A stretch of 64,000 bases of DNA from Cyathus striatus. Taxonomy: Eukaryota; Basidiomycota; Agaricomycetes; Agaricales; Nidulariaceae. The stretch covers positions 1,426,001-1,490,000 of the forward strand of contig JAOVFP010000020.1 of the NCBI GenBank assembly GCA_025738555.1, read 5' to 3'. How positions within the stretch are numbered: the stretch's first letter is position 1; each line of letters starts with the position of its first letter. Shown one piece after another: positions 34,731-46,746 of this stretch. Both the position numbers and the translations under genes were made by a program. Under the pieces are notes generated by a model, which was given only the letters and a program-made list of their open reading frames with translations, did not search any database and was not told where the DNA came from.

Positions 34731-36441
34731 GCGGTTGTTGTATGTTGGCTATGCTCCATTAAAATACTTGCTTGTATGCATTCATGACCATCCACCATGC
34801 CCATCATACACTTTTTGTCGTCGGAGATACATGATATGAGCTCATTTTACCGCAGTGCGACGTTTCTTTCCGATCAGAACTCTCTCTCCCAATCCATAGA
34901 AGATGTATAGTATGTGTGTGACGTGGCTGGGTGCAATGTTAGTTCAGTTCTGCCGTACCCCTGGTTACATCAGTTGGGAAGCTATCGCGGTTTCCATTAT
35001 GCTGTTGCTAGTGAAGAAACGCTAGTTCTACTCCTGATTGTCAACTTCCAAGATAGCGGTATCGTGTTTACATTTACCTGTTCATTGCACTTCGACTATT
35101 TCGACAGACATCGACTGGGTGGTTTATCCTAAACTGAGTCGACTCCTTTGTTTGCACAATCAGATGTCTGTATTCTGTATCCGCATGCTTAGTTCATGTC
35201 TAATGGTATTAACGATATTTATTCTATTAACTTCCTGTAGCAGTAGCATGTACGTGAGTTCTCGTAAATGTGAATACAGGTACAATGCTGTACATCCACC
35301 CCCCGAGTACCGACTCAATGGGCATAATTATGTACTATATTTGTTTTCTTCCGTAGTCTTTTGGCAAATACTATATTTCACGAGTATGTGAACGGTGACT
35401 GCTTCACGAACACCTTTTTATTGACGTTCGTTCAATATTCAATGCAAGGGTCATCTAAGACATTCCTGTTCGAATATTTTAATTCGAATCGAACCTTCAA
35501 ACTCGACAAGTACGACTCTGGATAAGTATTTTGGATCTTCAATTGCGCCACACTGTCCATAAATAAGGGGCTTTTTCATCGCCTGTCCTCAGTAACCAGG
35601 AACGGTTTAGTTTTCTAGCAACACTCAAAGCCAGAAGGCGACGAGTGCCTTACAACAACCACATACAACGCAACATTTTCCCTTTACCTTTCTCGCTCCC
35701 AATGCGACCCAGGGCACAATGGGAGTTGGGTAGAATGATCAGACATAGCAACAGCCTCCCGGAGCGTCGCGAGGTGCTTTTAGACAAGATCTCGTTCCAA
35801 ATGCGACACAGGGCATAACGGGAGGCAATCCCTTTGGAGGTGGGTAAACTAGAGGTAGCTTGAGCTTCTCTGAGAAGACTCGTCCAAGAACATCCAATGC
35901 AACTCCCAGTTTTCAGTTCCAAGCGGAGGATCGTCCGGCAATACCAACGACGTAAGCAGAGATAACGCGGCTGAACAACTTGCAGATAGCTCGTCTGTTT
36001 CTGGCTGAGGACAGCAATCTGTAAGAGGAGAACTTCCTTATTATGTTACATATTCAAAAACAAGGTGTATGTAAGTAAGTAGATGGAGTTAGTAACTCTT
36101 CAGGGTCTTCATGAAAGTGGCTTTGTTTATTTTGTGTTGCTTTGCCAAATATTTCCACGTGACTGATAGTCCACTGTGAACGCGTTTGATTTCTTCGAAC
36201 AGTTGAAGTCTTTGAATAAGGACAAGGGTTTTGCGCTTGCAATCCCGCAAACACTTTCATACTCGTAAACCACGAGATTTGACCCTCATAAATATAGGGC
36301 TTCATCTTATTAACGCGCGTAATCATTCAATCTTAGGTGCCAGAGACTGTAGGTTGATCCCCGTCGTCTCATCTCCCACTGTCCGCTCATCGTATTCGTG
36401 CATACAGATCATTGTACGACCTCACTGTAATATAACTCAAA
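34731..36441. other. Intergenic region upstream of the nucleoporin, with relic copies of its repeats
   Basis: 1.7 kb with no intact gene. 35701-35740 and 35800-35861 are degenerate copies of nucleoporin coding sequence (see the separate entry). The remainder is unremarkable. Confidence 0.5.
35701..35861 (+). pseudogene. Degenerate fragment of FG-nucleoporin coding sequence (two partial copies)
   Basis: AATGCGACCCAGGGCACAAT at 35701 and AATGCGACACAGGGCATAAC at 35800 both resemble 36659-36680 inside the nucleoporin. The second copy continues as CCCTTTGGAGGTGGG. Read in frame it gives NATQG-TGGNPFGGG, then a TAA where the gene has Gln. The fragments lie about 0.75 kb upstream of the gene in the same orientation, consistent with an old local duplication that has decayed. 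Confidence 0.55.
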
Positions 36442-38554
36442 ATGTCTATATTTGGAAGCTCAAATACTGGTGGTGGCAATATCTTTGGATCGTCGAATAC
36501 CCAGCAACAAGGAACGGGAGGGCTCTTTGGCAATACACAAAACCAGGGTACGACTAACCCCCTCCAAGCGCAGCCAACGCAACCTTCTTTGTTTGGCGGA
36601 GGATCGGGATCGACGACAGGTAGCAATATGTTTGGTGCAGCTAACACAAATACCAACGCGACCCAGGGTGCAACCGGAGGCGGTCTCTTTGGAGGTGGGC
36701 AGACTGGAGGTGGTTTGTTTATAAACACAGCCAATCAGACGCAACAGCAGGGACCGACGGGAGGAGGTCTATTTGGGCAGCAGCAGCAGCAACCTGCAAC
36801 AGGTGGAACAGGGCTATTTGGGGGCACGAACACCCAACCTGCAACTGGCGGCACTGGGTTGTTTGGAGGCTCAACAACTCAGCCTGCGACTGGTGGTACT
36901 GGTCTGTTCGGAAACACAACTACTCAGCCTGCTGCTGGTACTGGCCTTTTTGGTTCGACGGCGCAGAACCAGCCTACCGGTGGTCTGTTCGGCAATTCAA
37001 ATCAGACGCAACAAACAGGTACCACAGGTCTCTTTGGTGGTAATACCAACCAGCAAGCCGGAACAACTGGCGGGCTGTTTGGAAATACTACACAAGGGAC
37101 CTCTAATACGGGAGGTCTATTTGGAAATAACCAACAGCAGCAAGGAACCACCGGTGGTGGTCTCTTTGGAGGGACCTCAGGAGCTGGTACCGGACTCTTC
37201 GGTGGACCCAAGCCTGCGGGACCATTATTTGGCAACACTACTGGTGGAACGTTATTTGGTGGTCAGCAGCAGCAGCAACAACAAGCAACAGCAACAGCAG
37301 CAACAACAGCAGCCATCAGGAGGTCTCTTTGGTAACACCAACCAACAACAACCAGCGGCAGGAGGTCTCTTTGGTGGCAATACCCAGCAACAACCTGCTG
37401 CTGGTGGATTATTTGGTAGCATCAACCAACAACGTCCTGGCGGATTTGGTACCAGTATGCTGGGTACAAGTGCGCTAGGACAGCCAAGTAATTACGGCGC
37501 GATGTTACCACCCGGTACATTATTGACCACAAGATCAGGTGCAGCATCATCACAAAGGCAGGAGGATCCGGCCGTGCAAACGTTAAAACTGCAGCAGCAA
37601 ATTGAGACTGTCTATGCTTCGTGGAGTCCTACTTCCCCCATATGTCGATTCCAGGTATGCTTGAGTTTTTATTTATTTCATCAACAGTAACATATATATA
37701 TCCTCAGCATCCGTTCTATAACTTGGTTGAACCTACTCAAGTCAACTTGTATGGTCGCCCCCCGAACGCATTAAATGATGCTGTATGGGACAAGGCTGTA
37801 AAGGAAAATCCTGATCCTAGCTGGTGAGATCTGATGTTACGCATTACATAGTAGGAAACCTCATGAAGCTGTCCTTAGCCTCGTACCAGTTATCGGTATT
37901 GGCTTTGACGACCTCCGCGAACGTGTTGAAGCCCAATCACGACAAGCTGATAACCACCAACAAAAAATCAAAGATCTCAAAGCTCGCATCGAGAACCTAA
38001 AAACACAACATGCCGTCTCTAACGCTTCACGGCTACAAAGAGCTCATGCACAGCAAGTTCAGCTTATGCAACGCTTAGTTGCGTTTGTTCAGCATCTCCA
38101 CCTTCTTATTCCGGCAATCAGGTCATCTTCGATACGGCCTGAGGAAGAGGAACTGAGAGGCAAGTTGGAGGAGATTGAAGACGATGTGAAGAGAGGAAGG
38201 GTGAAGGGCAAGCTGAATGAACTTTGGGCTTTGCTTGGAGCGGTCAATGCTTCAATAGAGAGGAGAGGTTCGGGTGCTGGATGGGAGTGGGCTGTTGTAG
38301 ACGAGGAAGGATTGTCGCAGATCTCTCAGGTTTGTTTTTTTGTTATCATTTTACATCTTTCCGATGCTAACCATTTGTTATAGGTTTTGGGCGAACAACA
38401 AGTAGGGTTGGCGCACCTCACCAAGATTCTTCAAAAGGACATAAAGGATCTCGGAGTGATTACAGGGAATAGTACGATAAGCCCAGAAGAACTTCACGGC
38501 GACCCAGACCTTTGGAGTTCTACCAGCACCTTACGTGCAAGTGCACTACGATAA
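36442..38554 (+). CDS. NUP57: FG nucleoporin Nup54/Nup57 type, frame broken inside a CAG/CAA repeat
   Basis: Role: central-channel component of the nuclear pore complex (Nsp1-Nup57-Nup49, Nup62-Nup54-Nup58 in animals). Seen: exons 36442-37654, 37708-37823, 37879-38329 and 38384-38554. The N-terminal 270 residues are GLFG repeats with Gln/Thr/Asn spacers; a polyQ tract at 37264-37315 follows. The structured half contains [24 protein letters not shown], then a coiled coil [20 protein letters not shown], ending in ASALR and TAA. Odd: within the polyQ tract (about 37283) the frame moves by one. Removing one base, or restoring two, gives a continuous protein of about 650 residues. All later exons are conserved, so an indel error or repeat-length slip is more likely than loss of an essential gene. 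Confidence 0.88.
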
Positions 38555-38903
38555 TTCACAATACCCGAGCATTACTTATGCAGTAGACTTTCTTTCTGTA
38601 ATATACACATTATTCGTCGCATATGTGGATAATTCGTATTCCGTCGTTTCTAGTACCGTCACATGTGAAAAGACATACAACAAGAAAAGGACAGATGTTT
38701 AATCCTATTGGTACAAGGTCAAAAAACTAACGTAGAAGAGCGTAATGTATGGGTGCAGACGAGGGTCGTAACAGCTAGAAGATAAACAAAAATGCAAGAG
38801 GAGTAAGACATCGAGTTTAGGGGATAAAAAGAACATAACTGATAGGGATGGATATAGAAGGATAGCAGTGGAGCAAGAAGCGATGGGACACATGATATGG
38901 TAC

Positions 38904-41681
38904 TCAAGAATCCAAACCTGATAAATGCGTCAAAGCCACGCGACGCTTCTTTTTGGGTGGCTCTTGTATCTTTTCACCCTCGGCCTCTTCAGCCTCGGTG
39001 ATGGAGGCTGAGCTCGACACAGCAGCAGCACCCATAGTACCGGAAGCGGAGGAGGTAGACAAGTATCCGGGGTCTCCACCATCCACGCTCGCAGCAGGTG
39101 TAAGCGGTGGTTCATTCCTCTTCTTGGGCACGGTAGGCGTAAGCTCAAATGGAGGTAGGCTAACTTTGGATGTGAGAGGCGTGGCTGAAGGAGTTACGGA
39201 AGGCGTAGAACTCGAGATGGAAAGTGGCAGCGAGTGGTGCTGGGCAATCGATTGGAGCTGTAGAGCATGCTGCTGGGTGTGATGAGCCGGCAGAATTTCG
39301 TCAAAGACGACAATAGTGCAGTAGCCATCTCTGGACGAGAGCATTAGACATTGGCCATCGGGGGACCTAGACGGCAAAAGGTTAATAAGAATAAGGTCAA
39401 TGTATGAACGATAGCACGTACCATGACATATCCGTAAACTCATCATAATGGAGCTTGGTGAGGAGGCAAACCGGCCCAGCTTGCTGAGTGTCATAGATCA
39501 TTACCGTATCCATCGTAGCCACAGCATACAACATCCTATATGGAAGTGCGAAAATGGACGCGGTGTTGTGATTGTGGTTGACGTGAGTAAGCGTGCTAAC
39601 TACAGCGGAAGAGGATCCCGAAGGCGGGACAGGTGTAGACGGCTTGGATGCAGCAGGGGTAATCGGGCGCAGATCCATAGGCGAAAGCATTGGAGATGTT
39701 GTCACACTTGCGGCAGAAGCGGGAGTCGAAGTAGACACCGCCAGACGTGGTGTAGGTGCCGCAATAGACGTTTGCGACGCTGAACGTGAGTATGAAGGTC
39801 TGCGTTGTGATGGTACGGTCAGCAACGATCCAGTTTCCTCGGATGGTTGCAACGCTCCGACATCTACGTCCAAAGATCCTTCCAACCCCTTCTCCAAAGC
39901 CGCGGTGGCTGTCTCATGCTCAAGTCCTTCGACACCCTGACGGAGCTCGTACAAGATAGGCGAGAACCGCACACCTACACTTGCCTTCTTGTGGCCAGGC
40001 AATTGAGCAATAGGAGGTCTCGCAAAATTAGCACGCGAATAGATGTAGACTGATGAAGTAGATGCGGCACTAGCAGCGGACGCCGACCCGCTTCCAGAAG
40101 GTTCACTCGTCGGCAGAGAAGGTCTACCCTTCCTGCCTCTAACAGGCGTACCACCTTCATCCTTATCCTTTCTCGCGATACCAGGAATAACAGACGGGTC
40201 CTCGAAATGCCCCGCGGGTGTGAGTAAAAGGCCGCCATCGGGACTGAAAGTCAACCTCCGGAAGAAATTGGTATAACTCTCATCCCCATACAACTTTACG
40301 CTTGACCATGCCGACGAGGAGGGTAAACTCCTTATCGCCGGCAGGGGAGGCATGGGAGAGGGCGAGCGACCATATCGGCTGAAGGTCCCTGGCGAATTGG
40401 GCGCGTTGGAGCCGCTGAATGAAGAACGTCGCGAAGAAGGTTGTTTATCAACGGGCGGTGGGGGAAACATGGAAGGTGTGCTAGCAACGGAAGTGGCAGG
40501 TGTCAGGGGCGTTTTGTCGTACGAACTCATGCTTTCGTCCTTGATCTCCTTCGTTGGATGGTCGCTGATGGTCGACTCAGCATCGCTGGCGTTCGATTCG
40601 CTGCGGAACATCCTTGGTCGACTAGACCCATGCGTGCTAGGAGTGCGACTGTGCCGCTGCGGCATGCGAGTGTTCTTTCCTACCGCATGAGCTTCAAACG
40701 ATCCATTCTTGGTGGAAATACGATATATGTGCATCGATCGGTCGCTACTCTGGGTTGCAATGTATTCATTGAGCGGGTCCCATGCAACCCCTTGGACGTA
40801 GTGCGAGTGTTCAGCGATCTCACAGACGCATTTCCCTGTGGATACCGCGTCATTAGCGCGTTTAGAAAAATAAGGCGGAAGGCCTACCGTCAGTTGCAGC
40901 GAATACCCTTGCGGTATTGTCGGTACTGCCAGCCATTACGTACTCGCCGGTTGGACTCCATGCCAAATCGTATACTTGCATGGTGGTGCACCTAGTGCGC
41001 GGGGTTAGAAGTTGAATAGCTCTGTATTGCAGTTATAGACTTGCCTGAAAGTAGTTCTCGGTTTCCAGAACTCTTTTTCATGCTGCAAGTCTTCCGGACT
41101 TAGGTCGCTGCCGTAAGTGGTGGCTTGTGGACTTGAGGAAGGCGCCCAAATGATGATCATCCCGTCTAAAGGAAAGAGGCTCAGCAGGCAGAAACAGGCC
41201 GCGGTGGATAACGAGGCGTACCATCTCCTGCAGATGCAATATATTCGCCTTAAGAAGCAGCGTCAACGCAGGTTTAAATCGCAGGTTAAAGGGTGCTCAC
41301 CATTGGGGGAGAAGCGCACTACATTGACTGCGGCAGAATGTCGACTGAGGGTAGCTAGGTACTCCACGCGTGGCTGCCTTGGGCCATTAGGGGCAGCTTC
41401 CTCGGCGAGGAGCGTCGAGGGGATTATGTTGGGATGTACCATCCAAAGCTGAACAGTCCCAAATCCTCAGAACGCGAGTCGCCACTGGGATCTTTTAAAG
41501 ATAGCATACGCACCCTGACATGGTTATCCTCCCCGCCCGTGGCTAATCTGTAAGCCTGACTTGCGTAGCTTTGCTCCTTTCCAGTGGTGGGACGCGCTTT
41601 CTTGAAGGGGATTGGCTGGAAGTCGCAGGTGGAAATGGGCTTGCTGTCGTGCCACCGAATTTCAAGAGTCCGAAACCGCAT
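38904..41681 (-). CDS. CAC2: Chromatin assembly factor 1 subunit B (p60/Cac2), WD40 protein
   Basis: Role: middle subunit of CAF-1, which deposits H3-H4 on newly replicated DNA. Seen: seven exons 41681-41514, 41448-41301, 41248-41222, 41165-41045, 40991-40888, 40835-39422 and 39366-38904 total 2445 bases, 814 residues, intact. The N-terminus MRFRTLEIRWHDSKPI is diagnostic. WD repeats follow: AYRLATGGEDNHVR, HSAAVNVVRFSPNG with EYIASAGDDGMIIIW, MQVYDLAWSPTGEY, HSHYVQGVAWDPLNEYIAT, LHYDEFTDMSWSPDGQ. A long Ser/Pro/Thr-rich insert sits in exon 6, and the tail is acidic then basic (PPKKKRR). It is longer than yeast Cac2 because of the insert. Odd: exon 3 is only 27 bases, and the intron after exon 4 starts GC (AG|GCAAGT) rather than GT. 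Confidence 0.94.
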
Positions 41682-42007
41682 TTTGAGGGAAATTCACGCG
41701 ATTGAGGGTTGCAGAGACGTGTAGGCTGGGTGGTAGTGGTGAGGGGGGTTGAAATAGAGCAGGTATAAGGGTGGATTAGAGTGTAGAGTACAGGAGGTTG
41801 GGAGCGGAATGAGAATACAGTAGTTGGAACTTGGGAGACTTGATTAGGCGCGTGTCTAATTTATTGTCGACCGTTCCCTTTTGTGGACAACAGCTTTACA
41901 TATCTCACAACAATTCATTTGTATTCTACACGATAACAAGGCCCCGAAATTCGTTTCCAGGCATACAATATATCGATCGTATAAATAGCATAAGTTATCA
42001 AGACGAA

Positions 42008-42977
42008 TTACAGATCGAATTCGAAATCAGAATCAGAATCGTCCTTTCTCGCAGGTCCACGAATGTTCTTCTGGCTTTTCGCATTCGTGAATGCACCAGT
42101 AGACCGCATATTTGAAGAGCGGTCCCCATCATCATCATAGTCGTCGTCTTCATCATCGCTGTTCCGTCTGCGATCCTCCGGCCGCTTGTGTTCCGGAGGA
42201 TCTATCATATCCATGACCAATAGTAACGCTTCGAGTTCTATGATTTTTGGAGAGTGAGACGAGTTATAAGGGGGAACGAGTGAGCGAACCTTCAATACGA
42301 CGCTCGCGGTCTGCTCCCCATGAAAAGATCTGATTGCGAACCTCTCCCTTACGGTACATGAGGAATACAGGCACTCGCGAATCAGGAAGATCGGGAATGC
42401 ATTTGTCTCCAACTATAGAGACAAATTTCGTTCGAGGATAGCGTTCTGCCAGTATACGGACGTGTGCGAAGGCTCGGTCACTCCTTGGAATTCTACGCCA
42501 TAATAAGATATTGGATGTAAAGCATAACAGCATAGAACATACCCATCCTTATAGAGAAAGCAAACAACACCAGTTCCTCTTTCCTTGTCATCGTCTTGTT
42601 CATTAACTGTACTAGCATTCGTCACCTCTCGAGTATAGTCCTCCCTCGATATTGGATAGACCCTTCCAAAGCGCGCTCGCTTCCGCTCGTTTCTTTCATC
42701 ATCCAGTCTCTGCTGATGATACAGAGAGATTAATCGTTCGGTATCTTCATCATGTGCATCTTCTGCTAGCTCGAGAAGCTCGGCGTCGTCGAAGTCTTCC
42801 AACACTTGTTCGAGGGTTGGCGATGAAGGAGGTGATGGTGTAGGAGGCGTTTTCGGTCGAGGTGGGAGGATCCCATGCTTCCGCAGAGCATCGTTACTAG
42901 AATCGTAAGCATCCAAGAGATGTGACAGCTGCAATGGTAACTTACAATTCGGTGTCTTCGTTTGGGTTAACGGTCAT
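42008..42977 (-). CDS. PLP2: Phosducin-like protein (PLP2/PDCL3 type)
   Basis: Role: thioredoxin-fold co-chaperone that works with the CCT/TRiC chaperonin in folding actin, tubulin and cell-cycle proteins; cytosolic. Seen: exons 42977-42946, 42896-42543, 42492-42290 and 42237-42008, 819 bases, 272 residues, intact. The N-terminus MTVNPNEDTEFNDALRKHGI matches the conserved helix of this class. A helical acidic region LEDFDDAELLELAED follows, then YPISREDYTREVT and the thioredoxin-like domain with FAHVRILAERYPRTKFVSIV and RVPVFLMYRKGE. The tail is Asp/Ser-rich and ends DSDFEFDL. No redox CxxC is present, as expected for phosducins. It lies about 0.3 kb from the CAC2 start, tandem on the same strand. 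Confidence 0.92.
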
Positions 42978-43374
42978 TGTATAATATTTTCAAAAATAGC
43001 TAAGTAGATAAGTAGTTCTGCGAAAAGGCTCAGCGGTTGCGCAGTACGTCGACAGTGGCTAGTACATCGTAGGACATAACTGTGCAGCCCATCTGCGGTG
43101 CGGCGAAACGCCCCTAAGCTAGGCGTGACTGTGACCTACAATCAGGTGATAGTGACACCTCCACACTTGTGACAGGATTGACAATGAGCCTCTCCAGAGT
43201 TGCTCTTCTCAGGCGTGGCTGTAGATGCCTGCAGTCTACTTTCTCTATCCAACCTCTCCCCGGCGCTCTTCCATTGAATCACTCACTGACGGTGCTGTCC
43301 AGGATAACTTGAGTGCCGAAGCTTAACCTGCCATAAAGTTCAACAATCCTTGGATTGGCGGCTGCTTGCTTATC
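42978..43374. promoter_or_regulatory. Divergent intergenic region
   Basis: 397 bases between the phosducin-like gene (minus) and the small conserved gene (plus); it must hold both promoters. No specific motif is claimed. Confidence 0.45.
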
Positions 43375-44040
43375 ATGCCCGTGTCATTGCAGAAAGCTGA
43401 CTTCATTCATTTGAAACGCTCCAAAGCAGAGGATATCAATGCGAACAGTACAGAGAATGCTGAAGACGTAGTAGAGGATGGTGAAATCGAAGACGGGCTC
43501 ACTGTCGTCCAATCTGAGCAGGACACACGAGTGACACGACCCTTTATGTCTAGGAGGCCTTCAGTCGTAGACTCAGAAGCATCCTCTAGGCCATGCTCAC
43601 CACCTCTTGCGCATGCAAAAGACGCGCTCCCACCTGTACCGCCGATAAGTGGTACAGACACAGACGTCGTGATGGATGATTCGGGAGTATCTCTGTCTCC
43701 GACCCTAAGACCACACTCGTCGACTCCTGACATGGATACTCAGGAAGAAACCTCTTCTAGTCGATCAGAATCACCTCCACCAGGACTGACCGCTTCAGCA
43801 TCTCTGCGTATGTCTTCCGTATTTCTCTGTCTACATTCGTAGCGCTGACTGTCGTCTGCAGTTATCATGTCAGCGGAGAACCTTGATCATGCCAAAGATA
43901 TCGTATTGGACCTGCTAGGCTGGGGAGTGTCGCCTGAATACCTTGTAGACTGTGGAGTGTCCCCTCAGTCTCTCTATCAGATTTTTGCAGACCTTCGTCT
44001 TCAATTACCGGAGAACCTCTCGATGGGCAATGTTGTATAA
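43375..44040 (+). CDS. Conserved small fungal protein of unknown function
   Basis: Seen: ATG 43375 (MPVSLQKADFIHLKRSKAE), exons 43375-43807 and 43862-44040, 612 bases, 203 residues. The intron (GTATGT...CTGCAG) is clear. The first 140 residues are low-complexity, acidic and Ser/Pro-rich (PFMSRRPSVVDSE, RPCSPPLAHAKDALPP). The C-terminal 60 residues look folded: HAKDIVLDLLGWGVSPEYLV, then DCGVSPQSLYQIFADLRLQL. I believe related C-terminal segments occur in other Agaricomycetes but cannot name a domain. No signal peptide or membrane segment is present. The splice and codon pattern support a real gene; the function is unknown. Confidence 0.7.
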
Positions 44041-44533
44041 GCTGACAGGTTCTCGCTGGTATATCTTTTACCATAACTCCCTTTTCAAAATAATATTTAC
44101 TGTACGGTGTTGGGCGTAGCCTGCGTATTACCCTTTCCGATTTTTATACCGTAGTGTACAATTATGTATTATATGCACTTGGGCAGTTTGAACAGACAAA
44201 TATGATATCGTTCTCTTGGACCGAACAACGCGTATCGGCATCACTGGCGCTCTTTTCCGCCAATACATCTCCCATTGTTGAGCTGCTGATCCTTTCCAGT
44301 ACCTTTCCCCTCCAAACCTCTGAGATGTCCACAGGGTCAGGAACATGATAATTATAGGAATGCCTTCCTCAAAGAACAGTAAACAGATCAGCGATGCGGG
44401 GACCGGCGCCGCGTTCCCCTGCTACTTACTCTCAACCTCCAGCTGCACTTCCATTCCTTCCAATACCCCTCCTTCAACTCCCTTCAGATTCCTCCCCGTA
44501 AAGTAGAGAAACCTTCAAACTCATACCACACGA
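44041..44533. other. Intergenic region upstream of F-box gene 1
   Basis: 493 bases. 44400-44530 is pyrimidine-rich with short CT tracts, a likely promoter/5' leader for the downstream F-box gene. Nothing else was recognised. Confidence 0.4.
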
Positions 44534-46107
44534 ATGGATGTAAACTCTGCTACCTTACTTCCTTCTCCTGCTTCACCGTTGATCCTACACCCCTTCACGT
44601 GCCCACGACCTCTACTTTCAACCCCACACCCCCGTTCTCCAAAGGCATCCTAGTGACACCTCGGACCACCAGCACCAGCACCGTCGATTTCCTTCCCCCA
44701 GAACTTCTCCTGCTCATATTCGACTCGATATTCAACGAAGAGCAGGTAGAATGCGATTCACCAGCATGCGCAACCTGCATCTCATCACTACGGCCAGACG
44801 GCCAACCTCACATGGTCTGGCAAGCCGTAGGAAATCTTGCCTCAAAGAACCTCTTCCCATACTCCTTCGCCAACGTCTGCAAGCGATGGAGAGACGTTAT
44901 GTCTACGGTACCCAAGTTCTGGACGCGACTTGTCTTCCTCGTAGATTCCGAGTCGGATCTGGGTAGCGTTAACGAGCAGCTTTCCTGGTCCCGCGATCTT
45001 TCTTTGGATGTTACCGTGATGAGGAACTCGTATACCCCTGGGGAGCAAGACGAGTTGGAAAGAAGACGCGTGCGAGAAGTAACGGGGGCTTTGATGCCTC
45101 ATGTAGCGCGATGCATTGTGCTCTCCTTCGATGTACAGTGTAGCTCTTCGTTGCCGTGCATGCGGCGTGATTTGAACCTTACAAAGTTTGCCAGTTTGAA
45201 TGGACTCGTACTTCGTGCTGCTGAGGAGGATGGTTTGACCCCGTTCCAATCCTGGCCTGGTTTGAATGACTGCTACTCCATCACAGATAATCACTTCCCG
45301 CTTCTCACCACGTTGTCTATTGACGGACCCAACTTTGTAGATCTCTGCACGCATATCATTAGCTCGGAGGGACATAAATGCTTCAATCCACTACGACAAT
45401 TGGGTAGGCTCACAATATCAAATTTAACTTCGTTAAATACCCTTCCATTGAACATTGTTCTGGAAAAGATTCTACGCGACGTTCACATGCCGTCTTTGTT
45501 TTATCTGCGTCTCGACAACGTGTTTTTTACTCCAACTGAATTCCGCCTTCCTCACGCATACAGACTCTCTCCAACCCATCTGGAACTGGACAATCTAGAC
45601 GGAACATTCACAGAAAAATTCTCCGAAATAGTCGAATTCGAAGCCCTGGAATATACATATATCGCAAAAACGCAGCTCACCGACACATTCCGCGTTCCGC
45701 ATTCCTGGTCTGTCGCGCTAGAGAACCTAGATTTCGACGCGTTTTCACCACATCCATTCGTCGCATGGCGAGGGGGCACACTAGACATTATCAACTGCCC
45801 CGACTTCACCGACAAATTCCTCAAGTTGATCAGCAGTCCAACGTTTTTTAACTGGGGAGAATTCGGGTGTCCGAATTTGCAGGAACTGCATATAGTTGAT
45901 TGCCCGAATTTTACGGTGGAGGCTTTGAAGACGATGATTGCGAATCGGAATGAGTCGCTTGGGGACCACCAGGCGGTTGTTGAGGATGATGACAATCCGC
46001 CTGTGATTATTGAGTTGCATGTTATTGGACGAGGACCTGCGTTGTCCATGGAGGATAGGCTGTGGTTTCAGAAGAAAGTTGCTTTGTTTCAGTGGGATAC
46101 AGAATAG
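44534..46107 (+). CDS. F-box protein 1 (LRR-like, Agaricomycete expanded family), 5' frame broken
   Basis: Role (family): substrate-recognition subunit of SCF ubiquitin ligases. Seen: one long frame from about 44640 to TAG 46105-46107. It carries the F-box core VDFLPPELLLLIFDSIF, a Cys pair (CDSPACATC), then FANVCKRWRDVMSTVPKFW and leucine-rich segments to KKVALFQWDTE. This frame has no ATG before the F-box. An ATG at 44534 (MDVNSATLLPSPASP) lies in another frame and joins it if one base is missing in a C-rich stretch before about 44650; the result is 524 residues without introns. Related F-box genes lie just downstream, so this is part of a local cluster. The target is unknown. Confidence 0.75.
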
Positions 46108-46746
46108 TCACTGTGGAATGGTGAGTCTTTTTCTCTCTTGTTGAATGTACTAGGTTGATAGTTTATGAATAGACAAGAATGCTGCTTGTTGATCGTCTCC
46201 AGAAATGATGACCGCTTTCGTGTCATTCTTTCCGCTAATGACATATATATGCCCACCACGCTTATGCTATACTGCATTCCGTTTTGCCTCGTTTTGTCTT
46301 TTATGCGATTTTTCTTCAAGTATCAGGCCTCGAGGACAACTTGAGGACCGCGACTGGTACTGATATTGCGCATTCCCTACACTTATTATTGCCTTGAGGC
46401 ATCGGTTTCACATACATAATACCATGATGCTTTCGGCGAAAAGCCGAGCAAGACACGCGTATAATGAATACCGTACATTCCGTGGTATTGGACGTTGATG
46501 TGTTATATTTATATGAAAGCCTCTGGTATTCACAGGGAACCTAATCTGTTCAAGATCCACTTACCCTTTTTATAATACATCCTTGGCAACAACCCTTACT
46601 TCCCTTAAAGCACCCCAAATTCAGCGTTCTGCTTTGAAGTTCCACTCGACCTTCCTTGTTCACCCGCTTGAACGACCTGCAGCAGAGGTAGGCAATTGCA
46701 CCATTCCTTACGCTCTAGTTTCTGATAGAGCACAGAACATAAGAGG
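46108..46746. other. Flank between F-box 1 and F-box relic, containing a duplicated segment
   Basis: 46290-46425 is a diverged copy of 47776-47905 (shared CCTCGAGGACAACT and GCCTTGAGGCATCGGT), the upstream region of the two downstream F-box copies. No other gene was recognised. Confidence 0.5.

Noticed and set aside
36442..37335. Nup57 as a pseudogene ending in the polyQ tract
   Set aside because: All downstream exons and splice sites are conserved through a proper C-terminus. One small indel in a CAG/CAA repeat is a simpler account.
39593..40690. Plus-strand frames opposite CAC2
   Set aside because: They are mirror frames of the Ser/Pro-rich exon 6 of CAC2, whose minus-strand product is intact and conserved.
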